NCBI GenBank assembly: GCA_020634435.1
Contig: JACKBS010000007.1
Span: 372,001-436,000, forward strand
Reading direction: 5' to 3'
From: Ardenticatenaceae bacterium
Lineage (GTDB): Bacteria; Chloroflexota; Anaerolineae; Promineifilales; Promineifilaceae
DNA length: 64,000 nt
The notes below the pieces were generated by a model. That model did no database searches and was not told where the DNA came from. It was given only the letters and a program-made list of their open reading frames with translations. Each line of letters begins with the position of its first letter. The first letter of the stretch is position 1. A program made the position numbers and the translations under genes. Positions 53,796 to 62,426 of the stretch are shown in pieces.

Positions 53796-53908
53796 CAGCC
53801 ACATTTCAAGCGCAAAAAATGCCTCGTTATCGGTCATCGGTATGTGGTATTCGGTAAACACCCGTCATCCTCCTAAATCGGCGAGTAATAACATTGAATT
53901 TTGTCACA
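53796..53908. repeat. Diverged duplicate of the SLC13 promoter block
   Basis: CAGCCACATTTCAAGCG is shared exactly with 52698-52714 (codons of the SLC13 N-terminus, start codon lost here). CGTCATCCT..CC..AAATCG, GAATTTTGTCACAAA and scattered CGGTCATCGG/ATTCGGTAAAC words also match the other copy. It is same-oriented and about 1.1 kb away; the lipoprotein gene lies between the copies. Confidence 0.7.
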
Positions 53909-53975
53909 AAACGGCCGTAAGGCTTGGCAAGTAAAGCTTCAGCCAGGCACAACTTTGCTGAAATTCGACTAGACT

Positions 53976-54983
53976 TTACCCCTGCACCTTTTCCGAAGAA
54001 ACCAAATTCGCTGAGCTGCCCGTCTCTTCAAACTCCTTCACGTTTTCCAGCGTGGTGCGGGCGATGTTGGCCAGGGCCTTGCCCGTGAAAAAGCCTTGAT
54101 GCCCAGTGATGAGTACGTTGGGCATCGTCAGCAGGCGGGCAAAGACGTCATCCTGGATGATTTGGTTAGACAAATCTTCAAAAAAGAGATCGCCTTCCTC
54201 CTCGTACACGTCTAGCCCCAGGTGGCTGATTTTGCCCGTTTTCAAACCCGCCAGCACCGCCTGGGCGTCAATCAGCGCGCCGCGGCTGGTGTTCAAAATC
54301 GTCACACCGCGCTTCATCAGGCCAATGCTGTCACTGTCGATCAGGTGGTACGTTTCCGGCGTCAGTGGCACGTGCAGGGTGATGATGTCCGAGCGGCGGA
54401 ACAGGTCGTCCAGGTCGGTGTATTCCATGCCCAGCTCCCGACAGGCGTCATTGGGATACAAGTCGTAGCCCAGCAGCTTGCAACCAAAGCCATTGAAAAT
54501 GTGGGCCGCTGCCTGGCCAATCTGCCCCGTGCCCACAATGCCCACCGTCAGGCCGTACAAATCAAAGCCCAGCAAGCCATCGAGCGAGAAATTGCCGTCG
54601 CGCACCCGATTATAGGCGCGGTGGGTTTTGCGGTTGAGCGCCATGAGCAGGGCCACGGTGTGCTCCGCCACAGCATGCGGCGAGTAAGCAGGCACGCGCA
54701 CAATGCTGATGCCCAGCTGGTGCGCGGCCTTTAAATCCACATGGTTAAATCCGGCCGAGCGCAGGGCAATCAGGCTGGTACCGCCTGCTTTTAGCTCCAG
54801 CAGCACGTGGGCGTCCACCACGTCGTTGACAAAGACGCACACGCAGGGGAACCCCTGCGCCAGCGGCACGGTATCTTTATCCAGTTTGGCTTCAAAATAC
54901 ACCAACTCATGGCCGATGGTTTCGTTGGCGGCGTCCAGGTAGCTGCGATCATATGGTTTGGTGCTAAAAACTGCGATTTTCAT
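53976..54983 (-). CDS. ldhA: D-lactate dehydrogenase-like 2-hydroxyacid dehydrogenase
   Basis: This NAD-dependent enzyme (335 aa) reduces pyruvate to D-lactate during fermentation. Visible features are the Rossmann loop GIVGTGQIGQAAA, the substrate-binding ALRSAGFNHVDL, catalytic Arg in NTSRGALIDAQA, Glu in DVYEEEGDLFF, and His in LITGHQGFFT. The VYEEEGDLFFEDLS segment is characteristic of the LdhA group rather than 3-phosphoglycerate dehydrogenase. It is transcribed alone; a CCTGGGG-ATGAAT-CCCCAGG hairpin lies just upstream. Confidence 0.93.
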   Translation of the reverse strand: MKIAVFSTKPYDRSYLDAANETIGHELVYFEAKLDKDTVPLAQGFPCVCVFVNDVVDAHVLLELKAGGTSLIALRSAGFNHVDLKAAHQLGISIVRVPAYSPHAVAEHTVALLMALNRKTHRAYNRVRDGNFSLDGLLGFDLYGLTVGIVGTGQIGQAAAHIFNGFGCKLLGYDLYPNDACRELGMEYTDLDDLFRRSDIITLHVPLTPETYHLIDSDSIGLMKRGVTILNTSRGALIDAQAVLAGLKTGKISHLGLDVYEEEGDLFFEDLSNQIIQDDVFARLLTMPNVLITGHQGFFTGKALANIARTTLENVKEFEETGSSANLVSSEKVQG

Positions 54984-54997
54984 AATCGTTCTCCGAA

Positions 54998-55017
54998 CCT
55001 GGGGATGAATCCCCAGG
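54998..55017. repeat. CCTGGGGATGAATCCCCAGG hairpin
   Basis: A 7-bp perfect stem with a 6-base loop, 15-34 bp upstream of the ldhA start; a partial second copy (GATGAATGCCCAGGCTA) follows within 25 bp. In the ldhA leader it could influence translation, or it may simply be another dispersed repeat. Confidence 0.55.
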
Positions 55018-55053
55018 CTAAAAGTTGATGAATGCCCAGGCTAATAATTTTTG

Positions 55054-55710
55054 CTAACTGGTCAAAATGCGCCAGCCACGCTGCACGGCCGTTTCCTTCA
55101 AAACCGCATCGGGATGTACCGCAACGGCCGTTTCTGCCAGTTCCAGCATCGGAATATCGCGCAAGGTGTCACCATAGGCCGCCACCAGCTTACCCGGCAG
55201 ATGTTGCAGCTTATCCACCTTTGGCTGTCCCACGTTGAGCTGCCCGATAATCTCGCCGGTGAGACGGCCGTTTATCACCTCAATCGCTGTGCCCATAGAC
55301 TCCACCTGGAGCTTGGCGGCAAACTGCTGCAAAATCGGCTCAAACATGCCCGAAACAATGATGACGCGACGGCCGTTTGCCTGATGCGCCAGCAGTTCCT
55401 CCACCACCGCCACACGGCGATTGGCCCAAAACGTCTTGTTAGCTACCCACGCACCGACCTCGGCAAACCGCTCCGGCGTGTACCCGGCAAACAGGCGCAT
55501 CACATCCAAAATCCAGCGCTCCCTAAAAGCCCGCTCATCCTTTAGAATGCCTACGCGAAAAGCTAGCGCCCGCAGAAAATTCTTGCGGAAAAAACGCTGA
55601 AACTTCGCGCCTTCACCGTGCGCCACCAGATAATCGCGCATGCCTTCCCAGGCAATGCCTGCCGAAAGCGTGCCTTCCAAATCAAAGGCCACAATTTCCT
55701 GCTCAGCCAC
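55054..55710 (-). CDS. HAD-IB family phosphatase (SerB-like)
   Basis: The enzyme (218 aa) shows the HAD motifs: FDLEGTLSAG (motif I; the nucleophile Asp is there, the second acidic residue replaced by Glu-Gly-Thr), VIIVSGMFEP (motif II), and VAAYGDTLRDIPMLELA (motif IV). The helical cap between motifs I and II has the phosphoserine phosphatase-like length. It hydrolyses a small phosphate ester; phosphoserine is the best guess. It starts with GTG at 55710, overlapping the end of the flavoenzyme gene by 8 bp, so the two are co-translated. Confidence 0.85.
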   Translation of the reverse strand: MAEQEIVAFDLEGTLSAGIAWEGMRDYLVAHGEGAKFQRFFRKNFLRALAFRVGILKDERAFRERWILDVMRLFAGYTPERFAEVGAWVANKTFWANRRVAVVEELLAHQANGRRVIIVSGMFEPILQQFAAKLQVESMGTAIEVINGRLTGEIIGQLNVGQPKVDKLQHLPGKLVAAYGDTLRDIPMLELAETAVAVHPDAVLKETAVQRGWRILTS

Positions 55711-57241
55711 GATTCACGCCCCATTTTTGTTGCAGCAATGTTTCGGCCGTTTCCAGCGCCCCTTCAATCCAGCCCTGCGAACCCGAATACGCTTCACCGA
55801 TGATGTAAACGGCCGTATCCGCCAGCGGCTGTACGATCTTTTCCTGCACTTCCCACGCCTTCACATGGATGTTCCACGAATTCCACGCCCCCCCAAATGG
55901 GTCCTGCCCCCAATCCTGAAAGCCTGCGGCATATGGTTCGGGGATGTATTCCAGGTCGTGCACCAGCTGGAGCTGGCGCTGGGCATGTTGAATCATGCCT
56001 GGAGGACAGGCATAACGGTTCCAGCGCGGCTCGTCGGACGGTGGGAAGCAGTGTGTGGTGCTGTGCCCCTGCTCCGCCAGCCCGGTCCAAAAACCGACAA
56101 ACGGGCCATCATCATAGCTGGCCATCACCAGCGAATCGCGCAGCTCGCGGTTAAACGCAGCTGGCCCTTCGGCCTCGGAGCCAAAATAGTACACCTGGCG
56201 CACGGGCAAATCAGTGACGGAACGGCCGTTGTTCACCCCCGCATCTTGCCACCACGGGTAGCGGTAGCACAAAAACAGCTTAAACATCGGGTGCGGCGTC
56301 ACCGTGGGGATGAGCGGCTGCACGTCTGGATGCAGCAAAAATTCAGTGTCGTCATCCAACAATTCTAATGAGCGGCGCGGCATGGCCAGCACCAAATGAC
56401 GGGCTAGCAATGGGGAACGGCCGTCTACTTGCAGCTCAATCAGCCCATCATCCCGTCGGCTAAACGTGTTCAGGCGGCTGTCAAAATGAATCTGCCCGCC
56501 CGCTTGCACAAAGCGCTCGGCCACGGTGCGCGGCACACTTTCCATGCCGTCAATCACGGTGCGATATTCTGCTTCCGGCCCAAAATCGGACAAATACCAG
56601 GGGATCGCTTCGGCCGCGTTCCAGTTAGTCATCGTCGTGTTGTAGCCGCCCGCGTCCATCACCAGCTTGTACGCCTCGCTGCTCATTACCTGATGCAGCA
56701 AATTCCAAAAGCCGAGTTCCCACAGGTAACGGCCGTTAAATTTGTAATTCGCTTTCACATCCAGCCACTGCTCCGGCGTCAGCTTGGTCGCCCCCGGAAT
56801 CAGCACGTCAATCGCTTCCATAATAAGCTGGCCCGGCGTTTTGCCCCGCTCCTGCCAGCGCACCCGGTACGGCACCTTGTCGGGATTGGCAAACTCAGCC
56901 TGCCGCAAATGCTGGCCGCGAATGTAGTAAATATTTTCAGGACCGCTCACGGGAAACGGCCGTGTGGCCAGACCCAACTGTTGCACCAGCCCGGCCACCA
57001 ACGGTTGGTTCGTCAGGTAGCGCATCCCGCCAAACTCCGCCTTGATCCCCAGCATTTCCGGCGGGTCCAAAGAAATCAGCCGTCCGCCAATACGGTCGCT
57101 CAGCTCAAACAATTGCACGTTTAAGGGGTTGCCATTGGCTAGGAGGGATTGGCTCAAATCGGCCGTCAGCAACCGCCAGCCCGTGTACACGCCAGAAACA
57201 CCGCCACCCACAATAGCCACATCAATCACAGAATCACTCAT
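55703..57241 (-). CDS. Flavin-containing amine oxidase-like enzyme
   Basis: This FAD enzyme has about 512 aa. The dinucleotide fold is at the N-terminus (VIDVAIVGGGVSGVYTGWRL) with the following motif ELSDRIGGRLISL. The GG motif GGMRYLTNQPLVAGLV and the C-terminal IGEAYSGSQGWIEGALETAE are typical of the monoamine oxidase/tryptophan 2-monooxygenase family. No signal peptide. The start at 57241 is supported by GGAGG 8 bp upstream. It precedes a HAD phosphatase gene in the same operon. A CRP-type box lies 89 bp upstream. The physiological amine is unknown. Confidence 0.88.
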   Translation of the reverse strand: MSDSVIDVAIVGGGVSGVYTGWRLLTADLSQSLLANGNPLNVQLFELSDRIGGRLISLDPPEMLGIKAEFGGMRYLTNQPLVAGLVQQLGLATRPFPVSGPENIYYIRGQHLRQAEFANPDKVPYRVRWQERGKTPGQLIMEAIDVLIPGATKLTPEQWLDVKANYKFNGRYLWELGFWNLLHQVMSSEAYKLVMDAGGYNTTMTNWNAAEAIPWYLSDFGPEAEYRTVIDGMESVPRTVAERFVQAGGQIHFDSRLNTFSRRDDGLIELQVDGRSPLLARHLVLAMPRRSLELLDDDTEFLLHPDVQPLIPTVTPHPMFKLFLCYRYPWWQDAGVNNGRSVTDLPVRQVYYFGSEAEGPAAFNRELRDSLVMASYDDGPFVGFWTGLAEQGHSTTHCFPPSDEPRWNRYACPPGMIQHAQRQLQLVHDLEYIPEPYAAGFQDWGQDPFGGAWNSWNIHVKAWEVQEKIVQPLADTAVYIIGEAYSGSQGWIEGALETAETLLQQKWGVNRG

Positions 57242-57611
57242 TGTTGTTACCTCCAAAAACAGTGTAGCCCAAATGATTTTATCGGCAAAAAACCATTAGT
57301 TTTTTCTATCGTTAAAATCTCCATTTTCATTTGTGACATTTATCACAAATAAACCGGAAAGATCGCAATCGGCAGCGGAATTATCCTTGCTACCATTTAG
57401 AAGAACGCTGTAAAAGCGAATCAGGTGGTTAAATCAAGTAAACATTTGTCACAAAACCGCCACATGAATGGCCAGCCCGAGGGCTGTGCCGGGTCTGCTC
57501 CAGCAGACGCAATGCGGCATCAGGTTACGTAATGATAACCACCCCACTAAACAAATGAACTTTACGCTGTCGCTCCCCGCAGGGAGCTGGCATCATTATT
57601 TAGGAGATAGT
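57242..57611. other. Divergent intergenic region between the flavoenzyme and SDR genes
   Basis: This 370-bp region holds a CRP-like palindrome (57330-57349), a second half-site (TTTGTCACAAA near 57446-57456) and a GC-rich stretch with imperfect stems (CAGCCCGAGGGCTG, GTCTGCTCCAGCAGAC at 57496-57511). I see no gene. Confidence 0.55.
57330..57349. promoter_or_regulatory. CRP/FNR-type binding site
   Basis: TTTGTGACATTTATCACAAA is a perfect 20-bp dyad (7-bp arms, 6-bp centre) with the TGTGA-N6-TCACA core. It is 89 bp from the flavoenzyme start and 263 bp from the SDR start. It matches the core at 52837-52852, so a single regulator of the CRP/FNR family may control both regions. Confidence 0.7.
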
Positions 57612-58376
57612 ATGAAACTTCAAGGAAAAGTTACAGTAATTACGGGTGCGGCTTCCGGTATGGGGCTGGCCATGGCTACGCGATTTGCCGCCGAGGGTGC
57701 CTCTGTTGTAGCGGGTGATTGGAATGGCGAACGGTTGGAAACGGCCGTTGCCAGCATCAAAGCCAGCGGTGGTGAAATTATTGGTGCCCAGGGCAACATT
57801 GCCGACCAGGCCACAGCCGAAGGGCTCATCGAGCTGGCCATCAACACCTATGGTGGGCTGCACGTACTGTGCAACAACGCTGGCATCATGGATTACATGC
57901 AGGGTACCGGCGAAGTAGAAAACGACATCTGGCAAAAAGTGATGCAGGTGAATCTGGAAGGCCCTATGTTTACTAGCCGCAAAGCCGTCCAGCACATGCT
58001 GGCCAACGGCGGTGGCTCCATCATCAATGTGGCCTCCACGGCCGGATTGCACGGCGGGGCCGCAGGTACAGCCTACACGGTTTCCAAACATGGCGTGGTG
58101 GGCCTTACCCGCAGCACGGCCTGGATGTATGCCAAAAAGGGCATCCGCTGCAACGCCATTTGCGCCGGGGCCACCAAAACCAACATCGGTGAAACCATGC
58201 CCCGCGAACGCCTGGACATGGTTGGGGCACAGCGCGCTGGCGAATTTGGCGCTCTGGTGCCTGCCTACCTGGAAGCATACGACATTGCGGCGCTGGCCTT
58301 GTTCCTCGCTTCGGATGAATCACGCTACATCAACGGCGCCATCATCCCCGCCGATGGTGGCTGGGACGCCGCCTAG
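57612..58376 (+). CDS. Short-chain dehydrogenase/reductase (classical SDR)
   Basis: This NAD(P)-dependent oxidoreductase (254 aa) has the cofactor loop TGAASGMGLAMA, then LCNNAGIM, catalytic Ser in NVASTAGLHGG and the YTVSKHG Tyr/Lys pair. An acidic residue after the second strand (VAGDWNGERL) favours NAD over NADP. The substrate is unknown; such enzymes often act on secondary alcohols or 3-ketoacyl groups. The start at 57612 follows AGGAG; an in-frame extension upstream is not coding-like. A strong terminator follows. Confidence 0.92.
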   Translation: MKLQGKVTVITGAASGMGLAMATRFAAEGASVVAGDWNGERLETAVASIKASGGEIIGAQGNIADQATAEGLIELAINTYGGLHVLCNNAGIMDYMQGTGEVENDIWQKVMQVNLEGPMFTSRKAVQHMLANGGGSIINVASTAGLHGGAAGTAYTVSKHGVVGLTRSTAWMYAKKGIRCNAICAGATKTNIGETMPRERLDMVGAQRAGEFGALVPAYLEAYDIAALALFLASDESRYINGAIIPADGGWDAA

Positions 58377-58389
58377 CAAATTGTTATTT

Positions 58390-58420
58390 AGCGGAGGTTC
58401 CGGTAATAGGAACCTCCGCT
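58390..58420 (+). terminator. Rho-independent terminator of the SDR gene
   Basis: AGCGGAGGTTCC (58390-58401) and GGAACCTCCGCT (58409-58420) form a perfect 12-bp GC-rich stem with a 7-base loop, followed by TTTC. It is 14 bp after the stop codon and isolates the SDR gene from the hydrogenase operon. Confidence 0.9.
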
Positions 58421-58535
58421 TTTCACATTTCTCTTTAGCAATTGCATCACAAACCACGTTTCTCCGACTGTTGTACGTTGAATTCACTTGTCATTTTGTC
58501 CATCGTCATCAAACTGAAAGGTAAGACGAATAAAG

Positions 58536-58880
58536 ATGCATGAGTTAGCCGTAACAGAGCAAATTTTGAAACTTGCCCTGCACCATGCTGAGGAAGCGCA
58601 CGCGCGCCAGGTTACGGATTTGCATCTAAAGATTGGGACGCTTTCAACCATCATTGATGATTCAGTCCAATTTTATTGGGACCTGATCAGCAAGGACAGC
58701 CTGTGCCAGGGAGCCACCCTGCATTTTGAGCGTGTACCCGCCACCCTGCACTGCCAGGCGTGCAATGTAGATTATACGCTCGATGGCGAACTGACCGCCT
58801 GCCCTCACTGCAACGGAATTCAGGTTCAAATTCTATCTGGCCAGGAATTCCAACTGACATCCATAGACATTGAAACGTGA
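58536..58880 (+). CDS. hypA: Hydrogenase nickel-insertion chaperone HypA
   Basis: HypA delivers nickel to the large subunit of [NiFe] hydrogenases together with HypB. The protein (114 aa) starts with the nickel-binding MHE and has the zinc site CQACNVDY...CPHCNG (two CxxC pairs). It lies just before the hox structural genes, about 77 bp from hoxE, which indicates co-expression. hypB-F are not in this window. AAAGGTAAG upstream serves as ribosome-binding site. Confidence 0.95.
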   Translation: MHELAVTEQILKLALHHAEEAHARQVTDLHLKIGTLSTIIDDSVQFYWDLISKDSLCQGATLHFERVPATLHCQACNVDYTLDGELTACPHCNGIQVQILSGQEFQLTSIDIET

Positions 58881-58957
58881 AATTTACGGCCGTAGAGAAA
58901 GAGAACCATGCGTAACGCTCTTGTCCCTCTATGGCTAAATCCAAAAAAGGAGATTGC

Positions 58958-59461
58958 ATGTTAGCGAATCCCAAGCAAATCGAACCGCCAACCGATGACA
59001 AGCGTTGGCGCTTTGTGCAAGCAACGATGCGCCGCAATGGGTTCCGGCGCAGTGCCCTCATTGAGACGCTGCACACGGTTCAGGAATCATTTGGTTTTTT
59101 AGATGAAGGAGCGCTGCAATACGTGGCCGCTTCCCTGCACGTGCCGTTGAGCCAGGTGTATGGTGTCTCCACGTTTTATCATCTGTTTAGCCTGAAGCCA
59201 GCAGGCAAGCATAGCTGTGTGGTGTGTACCGGCACGGCTTGCTACATCAAGGGTGGCCCCAAACTGCTAGAAAAAATCGAAGAAAATTACGGCATTAAGC
59301 CCGGCGAGACAACCGACGACGAGCAGATGTCGTTGATGACAGCGCGCTGCGTGGGCGCTTGCGGTCTGGCACCCGTTGCCGTGTTCGATGGCGAAGTGCT
59401 GGGCAACCAGGACCCGGAAAAGACGTTGGCAACCCTGCGGAGGTGGTCAGACGATGCATGA
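58958..59461 (+). CDS. hoxE: NAD-reducing hydrogenase diaphorase subunit HoxE (NuoE-like)
   Basis: This thioredoxin-like [2Fe-2S] protein (167 aa) belongs to the diaphorase part of bidirectional hydrogenase. The cluster ligands are Cys in CTGTACYIKG and CVGACGLAPV. The N-terminal helical region reads LHTVQESFGFLDEGALQYVA, matching NuoE/HoxE. ATG at 58958, 5 bp after AAGGAG, is preferred over one 27 bp upstream. It overlaps hoxF by 8 bp. It links electron flow between the NADH site of HoxF and the other iron-sulfur proteins. Confidence 0.93.
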   Translation: MLANPKQIEPPTDDKRWRFVQATMRRNGFRRSALIETLHTVQESFGFLDEGALQYVAASLHVPLSQVYGVSTFYHLFSLKPAGKHSCVVCTGTACYIKGGPKLLEKIEENYGIKPGETTDDEQMSLMTARCVGACGLAPVAVFDGEVLGNQDPEKTLATLRRWSDDA

Positions 59462-61112
59462 GCGATTTGAACAAATTACCCAGAAAGAGAAGGCCGAAGC
59501 CGCCAAGGCAGACCATACCATCCAGGTTTGCATTGCGGCCAGCTGTTTGTCGTCGCAAAGCGACAAAGTGCTAGAGGCGGTGCAGGCGGAAATTGAAGCA
59601 GGCCAGCACAAGGGCTGCCAGGCCAAGGGCGTGGGCTGCATGGGGCTTTGCTCGCGTGGTCCTCTGGTAAACGTCACCCACAAAGACGAGGCACTGGCCG
59701 AAACGATGTACCAGAACGTAACGGCCGAAGACGCCCCGGCGCTGGTGACTGCGGCCAGCCAGGGCAAGCAGCTAAAAGAGCGAATCTGCCCGACGGATGT
59801 GCCGTTTTTCCAGCGGCAAACGCGGATCGTGCTGGAGAACAGCGGCCGTATCGACCCAGAGCGCATCGAGGAGTATGTGGCAGCGGGCGGGTATAGTGCG
59901 TTGTTAACGGCCGTTACCGAAATGACGCCCAGCGACGTGATCGAAGAAGTACTGCGCAGCGGGCTGCGCGGGCGCGGTGGTGGTGGCTACCCCACCGGCC
60001 TTAAGTGGACCACCGTGGCCAAGGCCGATGCCAAACTGCGCAAATATGTCATCTGCAACGCCGACGAAGGCGACCCCGGTGCCTTTATGGACCGCTCCGT
60101 GCTGGAAAGCGACCCGCATCGTGTGTTGGAAGGCATGACCCTGGCCGGGTACGCCATTGGCGCACGGCGTGGCTACATCTACGTGCGCGGCGAGTACCCG
60201 CTGGCGGTGGCCCGCCTCAAGAAAGCGATCAACCAGGCGCGACGTTTGGGCGTACTGGGCGACGGCATTTGCGGCACCACTTTTGACTTCCAAATTGACA
60301 TTCGTCTGGGCGCTGGCGCGTTTGTGTGCGGTGAAGAAACCGCGCTCATCGCCTCGGTGGAAGGCAGGCGGGGCCAGCCCCGGCCACGCCCACCCTATCC
60401 GGCCGAATTTGGTCTGTGGGGTGAGCCAACCCTCATCAACAACGTAGAGACATTTGCCAACGTCGCACCGATTATTCGCAACGGCGGCGATTGGTACGCC
60501 AGCATCGGCACAGAAAAGAGCAAAGGCACCAAGGTGTTTGCCCTGGCGGGTAGCATCGTCAACACCGGCCTCATCGAAGTGCCGATGGGCATTCCGCTGA
60601 AGGAAATTGTGTTCGAGATTGGCGGGGGCATCCCCGGTGGCCACCAGGTGAAAGCGGTGCAAACCGGCGGCCCCTCCGGTGGCTGCATCCCGGCAGACTA
60701 TTTTGACACGCCAGTGGATTATGAATCGCTGGTGAAGCTGGGTTCGATCATGGGTTCGGGTGGCATGATTGTGATGGATGAGACATCCAACATGGTGGAT
60801 GTGGCTCGCTATTTCATGGAGTTCTGCAAGTCGGAATCGTGCGGCAAATGTGTGCCGTGCCGGGTAGGCACTGTGCAGATGTATGACCTGCTCGACCAGA
60901 TTTACCGCGGCGAGGGCACCCGCTTTGAGCTGAAGCTGCTGGAAAATCTATGCAAGATGGTCGGCGAGATGAGTTTGTGTGGCCTGGGCCAGACAGCGCC
61001 GAACCCGGTTAAAAGCACGCTACGCTACTTCCGCAATGAATACCTGGAACTGCTGCGTGATGGTGATTTAGCTGTGGAAACGGCCGTTTCCACCCCCGAG
61101 GTGCAATCATGA
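59454..61112 (+). CDS. hoxF: NAD-reducing hydrogenase diaphorase subunit HoxF (NuoF-like)
   Basis: This 552-aa flavoprotein exchanges electrons with NAD(H). An N-terminal thioredoxin-like [2Fe-2S] domain (residues 18-110: CIAASCLSSQS, CQAKGVGCMGLC) precedes the NuoF core. The core has the NADH loop GLRGRGGGGYPTGLKW, the FMN segment CNADEGDPGAFMDRS, GAGAFVCGEETALI, the SLBB part, and the [4Fe-4S] ligands SCGKCVPCRVG and LCGLGQT. The N-terminal fusion is typical of HoxF. It starts 8 bp inside hoxE and overlaps hoxU by 4 bp (ATGA). Confidence 0.95.
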   Translation: MHERFEQITQKEKAEAAKADHTIQVCIAASCLSSQSDKVLEAVQAEIEAGQHKGCQAKGVGCMGLCSRGPLVNVTHKDEALAETMYQNVTAEDAPALVTAASQGKQLKERICPTDVPFFQRQTRIVLENSGRIDPERIEEYVAAGGYSALLTAVTEMTPSDVIEEVLRSGLRGRGGGGYPTGLKWTTVAKADAKLRKYVICNADEGDPGAFMDRSVLESDPHRVLEGMTLAGYAIGARRGYIYVRGEYPLAVARLKKAINQARRLGVLGDGICGTTFDFQIDIRLGAGAFVCGEETALIASVEGRRGQPRPRPPYPAEFGLWGEPTLINNVETFANVAPIIRNGGDWYASIGTEKSKGTKVFALAGSIVNTGLIEVPMGIPLKEIVFEIGGGIPGGHQVKAVQTGGPSGGCIPADYFDTPVDYESLVKLGSIMGSGGMIVMDETSNMVDVARYFMEFCKSESCGKCVPCRVGTVQMYDLLDQIYRGEGTRFELKLLENLCKMVGEMSLCGLGQTAPNPVKSTLRYFRNEYLELLRDGDLAVETAVSTPEVQS

Positions 61113-61837
61113 GACGATCCCGCATCATAACCCTAAAAATTGACGGGCAAGACATTGGTGCCCGCGAAGACGAAACCATCCTGGAATTGGCCCGTGAGAA
61201 CGGCATCTACATTCCAACCCTTTGCTACCTGGAGGGCGTGTCGGCCTTCGGCGGCTGCCGCCTGTGCATGGTAGAAATCAAAGGCTCCAATCGCCTCTTC
61301 CCCGCCTGCACCACCTATCCCGACGAAGGGATGGAAATCAGCACCAACTCCGAGCGGCTGCAAGCGTATCGTAAACAAACCGTGGAACTGCTCTTTGCGG
61401 AACGGAACCACATCTGCGCCGTTTGTGTTTCCAACGGCAGCTGCGAACTGCAAAACAAAGGATACGAGCTGGGCATGACCCATGTGAGCGTACCTTACCT
61501 CAACCCCAAGCTGCCGGTGGACGCCAGCCATCCTTATTTTGGCCTGGATCACAACCGCTGCATTTTGTGCACCCGCTGCGTGCGCGTCTGCGACGAAGTA
61601 GAAGGGGCGCACACTTGGGACGTGATGGGACGCGGTGCCGAAGCGCGCATCGTGGCCGATCTAAACCAGCCGTGGGGTGAATCGCTAAGCTGCACCAGCT
61701 GCGGCAAGTGCGTACAGGTCTGCCCCACCGGTGCACTGTTTGAAAAAGGCACATCGGTCGCCGAAATGCGCAAAAAACATGAATTTCTGCCCTACCTGCG
61801 CCTGATGCGTGAAGGGCGCGACGGAGGTGAAGAATGA
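61109..61837 (+). CDS. hoxU: NAD-reducing hydrogenase subunit HoxU (iron-sulfur)
   Basis: This electron-carrying subunit (242 aa) is homologous to the N-terminus of NuoG. The plant-type [2Fe-2S] site is CYLEGVSAFGGCRLC with a later Cys, the His-ligated cluster region is HICAVCVSNGSC, and two ferredoxin-like [4Fe-4S] sites are CILCTRCVRVC and CTSCGKCVQVCP. It carries electrons from HoxF/E to the hydrogenase dimer. It overlaps hoxF and hoxY by 4 bp each, so translation is coupled. Confidence 0.95.
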   Translation: MRRSRIITLKIDGQDIGAREDETILELARENGIYIPTLCYLEGVSAFGGCRLCMVEIKGSNRLFPACTTYPDEGMEISTNSERLQAYRKQTVELLFAERNHICAVCVSNGSCELQNKGYELGMTHVSVPYLNPKLPVDASHPYFGLDHNRCILCTRCVRVCDEVEGAHTWDVMGRGAEARIVADLNQPWGESLSCTSCGKCVQVCPTGALFEKGTSVAEMRKKHEFLPYLRLMREGRDGGEE

Positions 61838-62367
61838 GCAAGGCAAAAATGGCCACCGTCTGGCTGGACGGCTGTTCTGGCTGCCACATGTCTTTCCTGG
61901 ACATCGACGAGCGGCTAATTGCCGTAGCGGAGTTGGCCGATCTGGTGTACAGCCCGCTGGTAGACGCCAAGGATTTCCCCGAAATGGCGGATGTAACCCT
62001 GGTGGAAGGCGCGGTAAGCAGCGAAGAGGATTTTGAGAAGATTAAAAAGGTGCGGGCGCACACCAAAATTCTGGTGGCGCTGGGCGATTGTGCCGTAACA
62101 GCCAACGTGCCCGGCATGCGCAATCCGTTTAAGCCAGAAGCGTTGTACGAGCGGGCCTACATCGAAAATGCCACTGATAACCAGCAAATTCCGGTGCAGG
62201 TGATTCCGCCACTGCGCAAAATGTCGGTGCCGGTGCACCGCATTGTGAAGGTGGATGTGTTTGTGCCCGGCTGCCCGCCTTCGGCTGACACGATTTTTTA
62301 TGTGTTGACGGAGCTGCTGGCCGGACGCACGCCGGATTTGACAGGCAAGACGCGGTTTGGTGCGTAG
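61834..62367 (+). CDS. hoxY: NAD-reducing hydrogenase small subunit HoxY
   Basis: This 177-aa subunit carries the proximal [4Fe-4S] cluster. Ligands are the CSGCHMSFLDID pair, Cys in LGDCAVTAN and Cys in VPGCPPSADTI. The short length without a signal peptide or extra clusters is that of group 3d cytosolic enzymes. It forms the hydrogenase module with HoxH. It starts within the end of hoxU (4-bp overlap) and is followed by a hairpin. Confidence 0.95.
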   Translation: MSKAKMATVWLDGCSGCHMSFLDIDERLIAVAELADLVYSPLVDAKDFPEMADVTLVEGAVSSEEDFEKIKKVRAHTKILVALGDCAVTANVPGMRNPFKPEALYERAYIENATDNQQIPVQVIPPLRKMSVPVHRIVKVDVFVPGCPPSADTIFYVLTELLAGRTPDLTGKTRFGA

Positions 62368-62395
62368 TAGGGGCAGGTCTAAGACCTGCCCCTAC
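62367..62395 (+). repeat. Perfect hairpin between hoxY and hoxH
   Basis: GTAGGGGCAGGTCT (62367-62380) and AGACCTGCCCCTAC (62382-62395) are exact reverse complements with a one-base centre. It begins at the hoxY stop codon. No T-run follows, so it is more likely a stabilising or attenuating structure, or a dispersed repeat (related words at 6395-6416 and 63883-63951). Confidence 0.8.
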
Positions 62396-62426
62396 CGCAG
62401 ACAAATTCTAGAACAGGAAAATTTCC

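Noticed and set aside
57468..57611. N-terminal extension of the SDR reading frame
   Set aside because: It has no coding character and the SDR domain starts directly at MKLQGKVTVITG after AGGAG.
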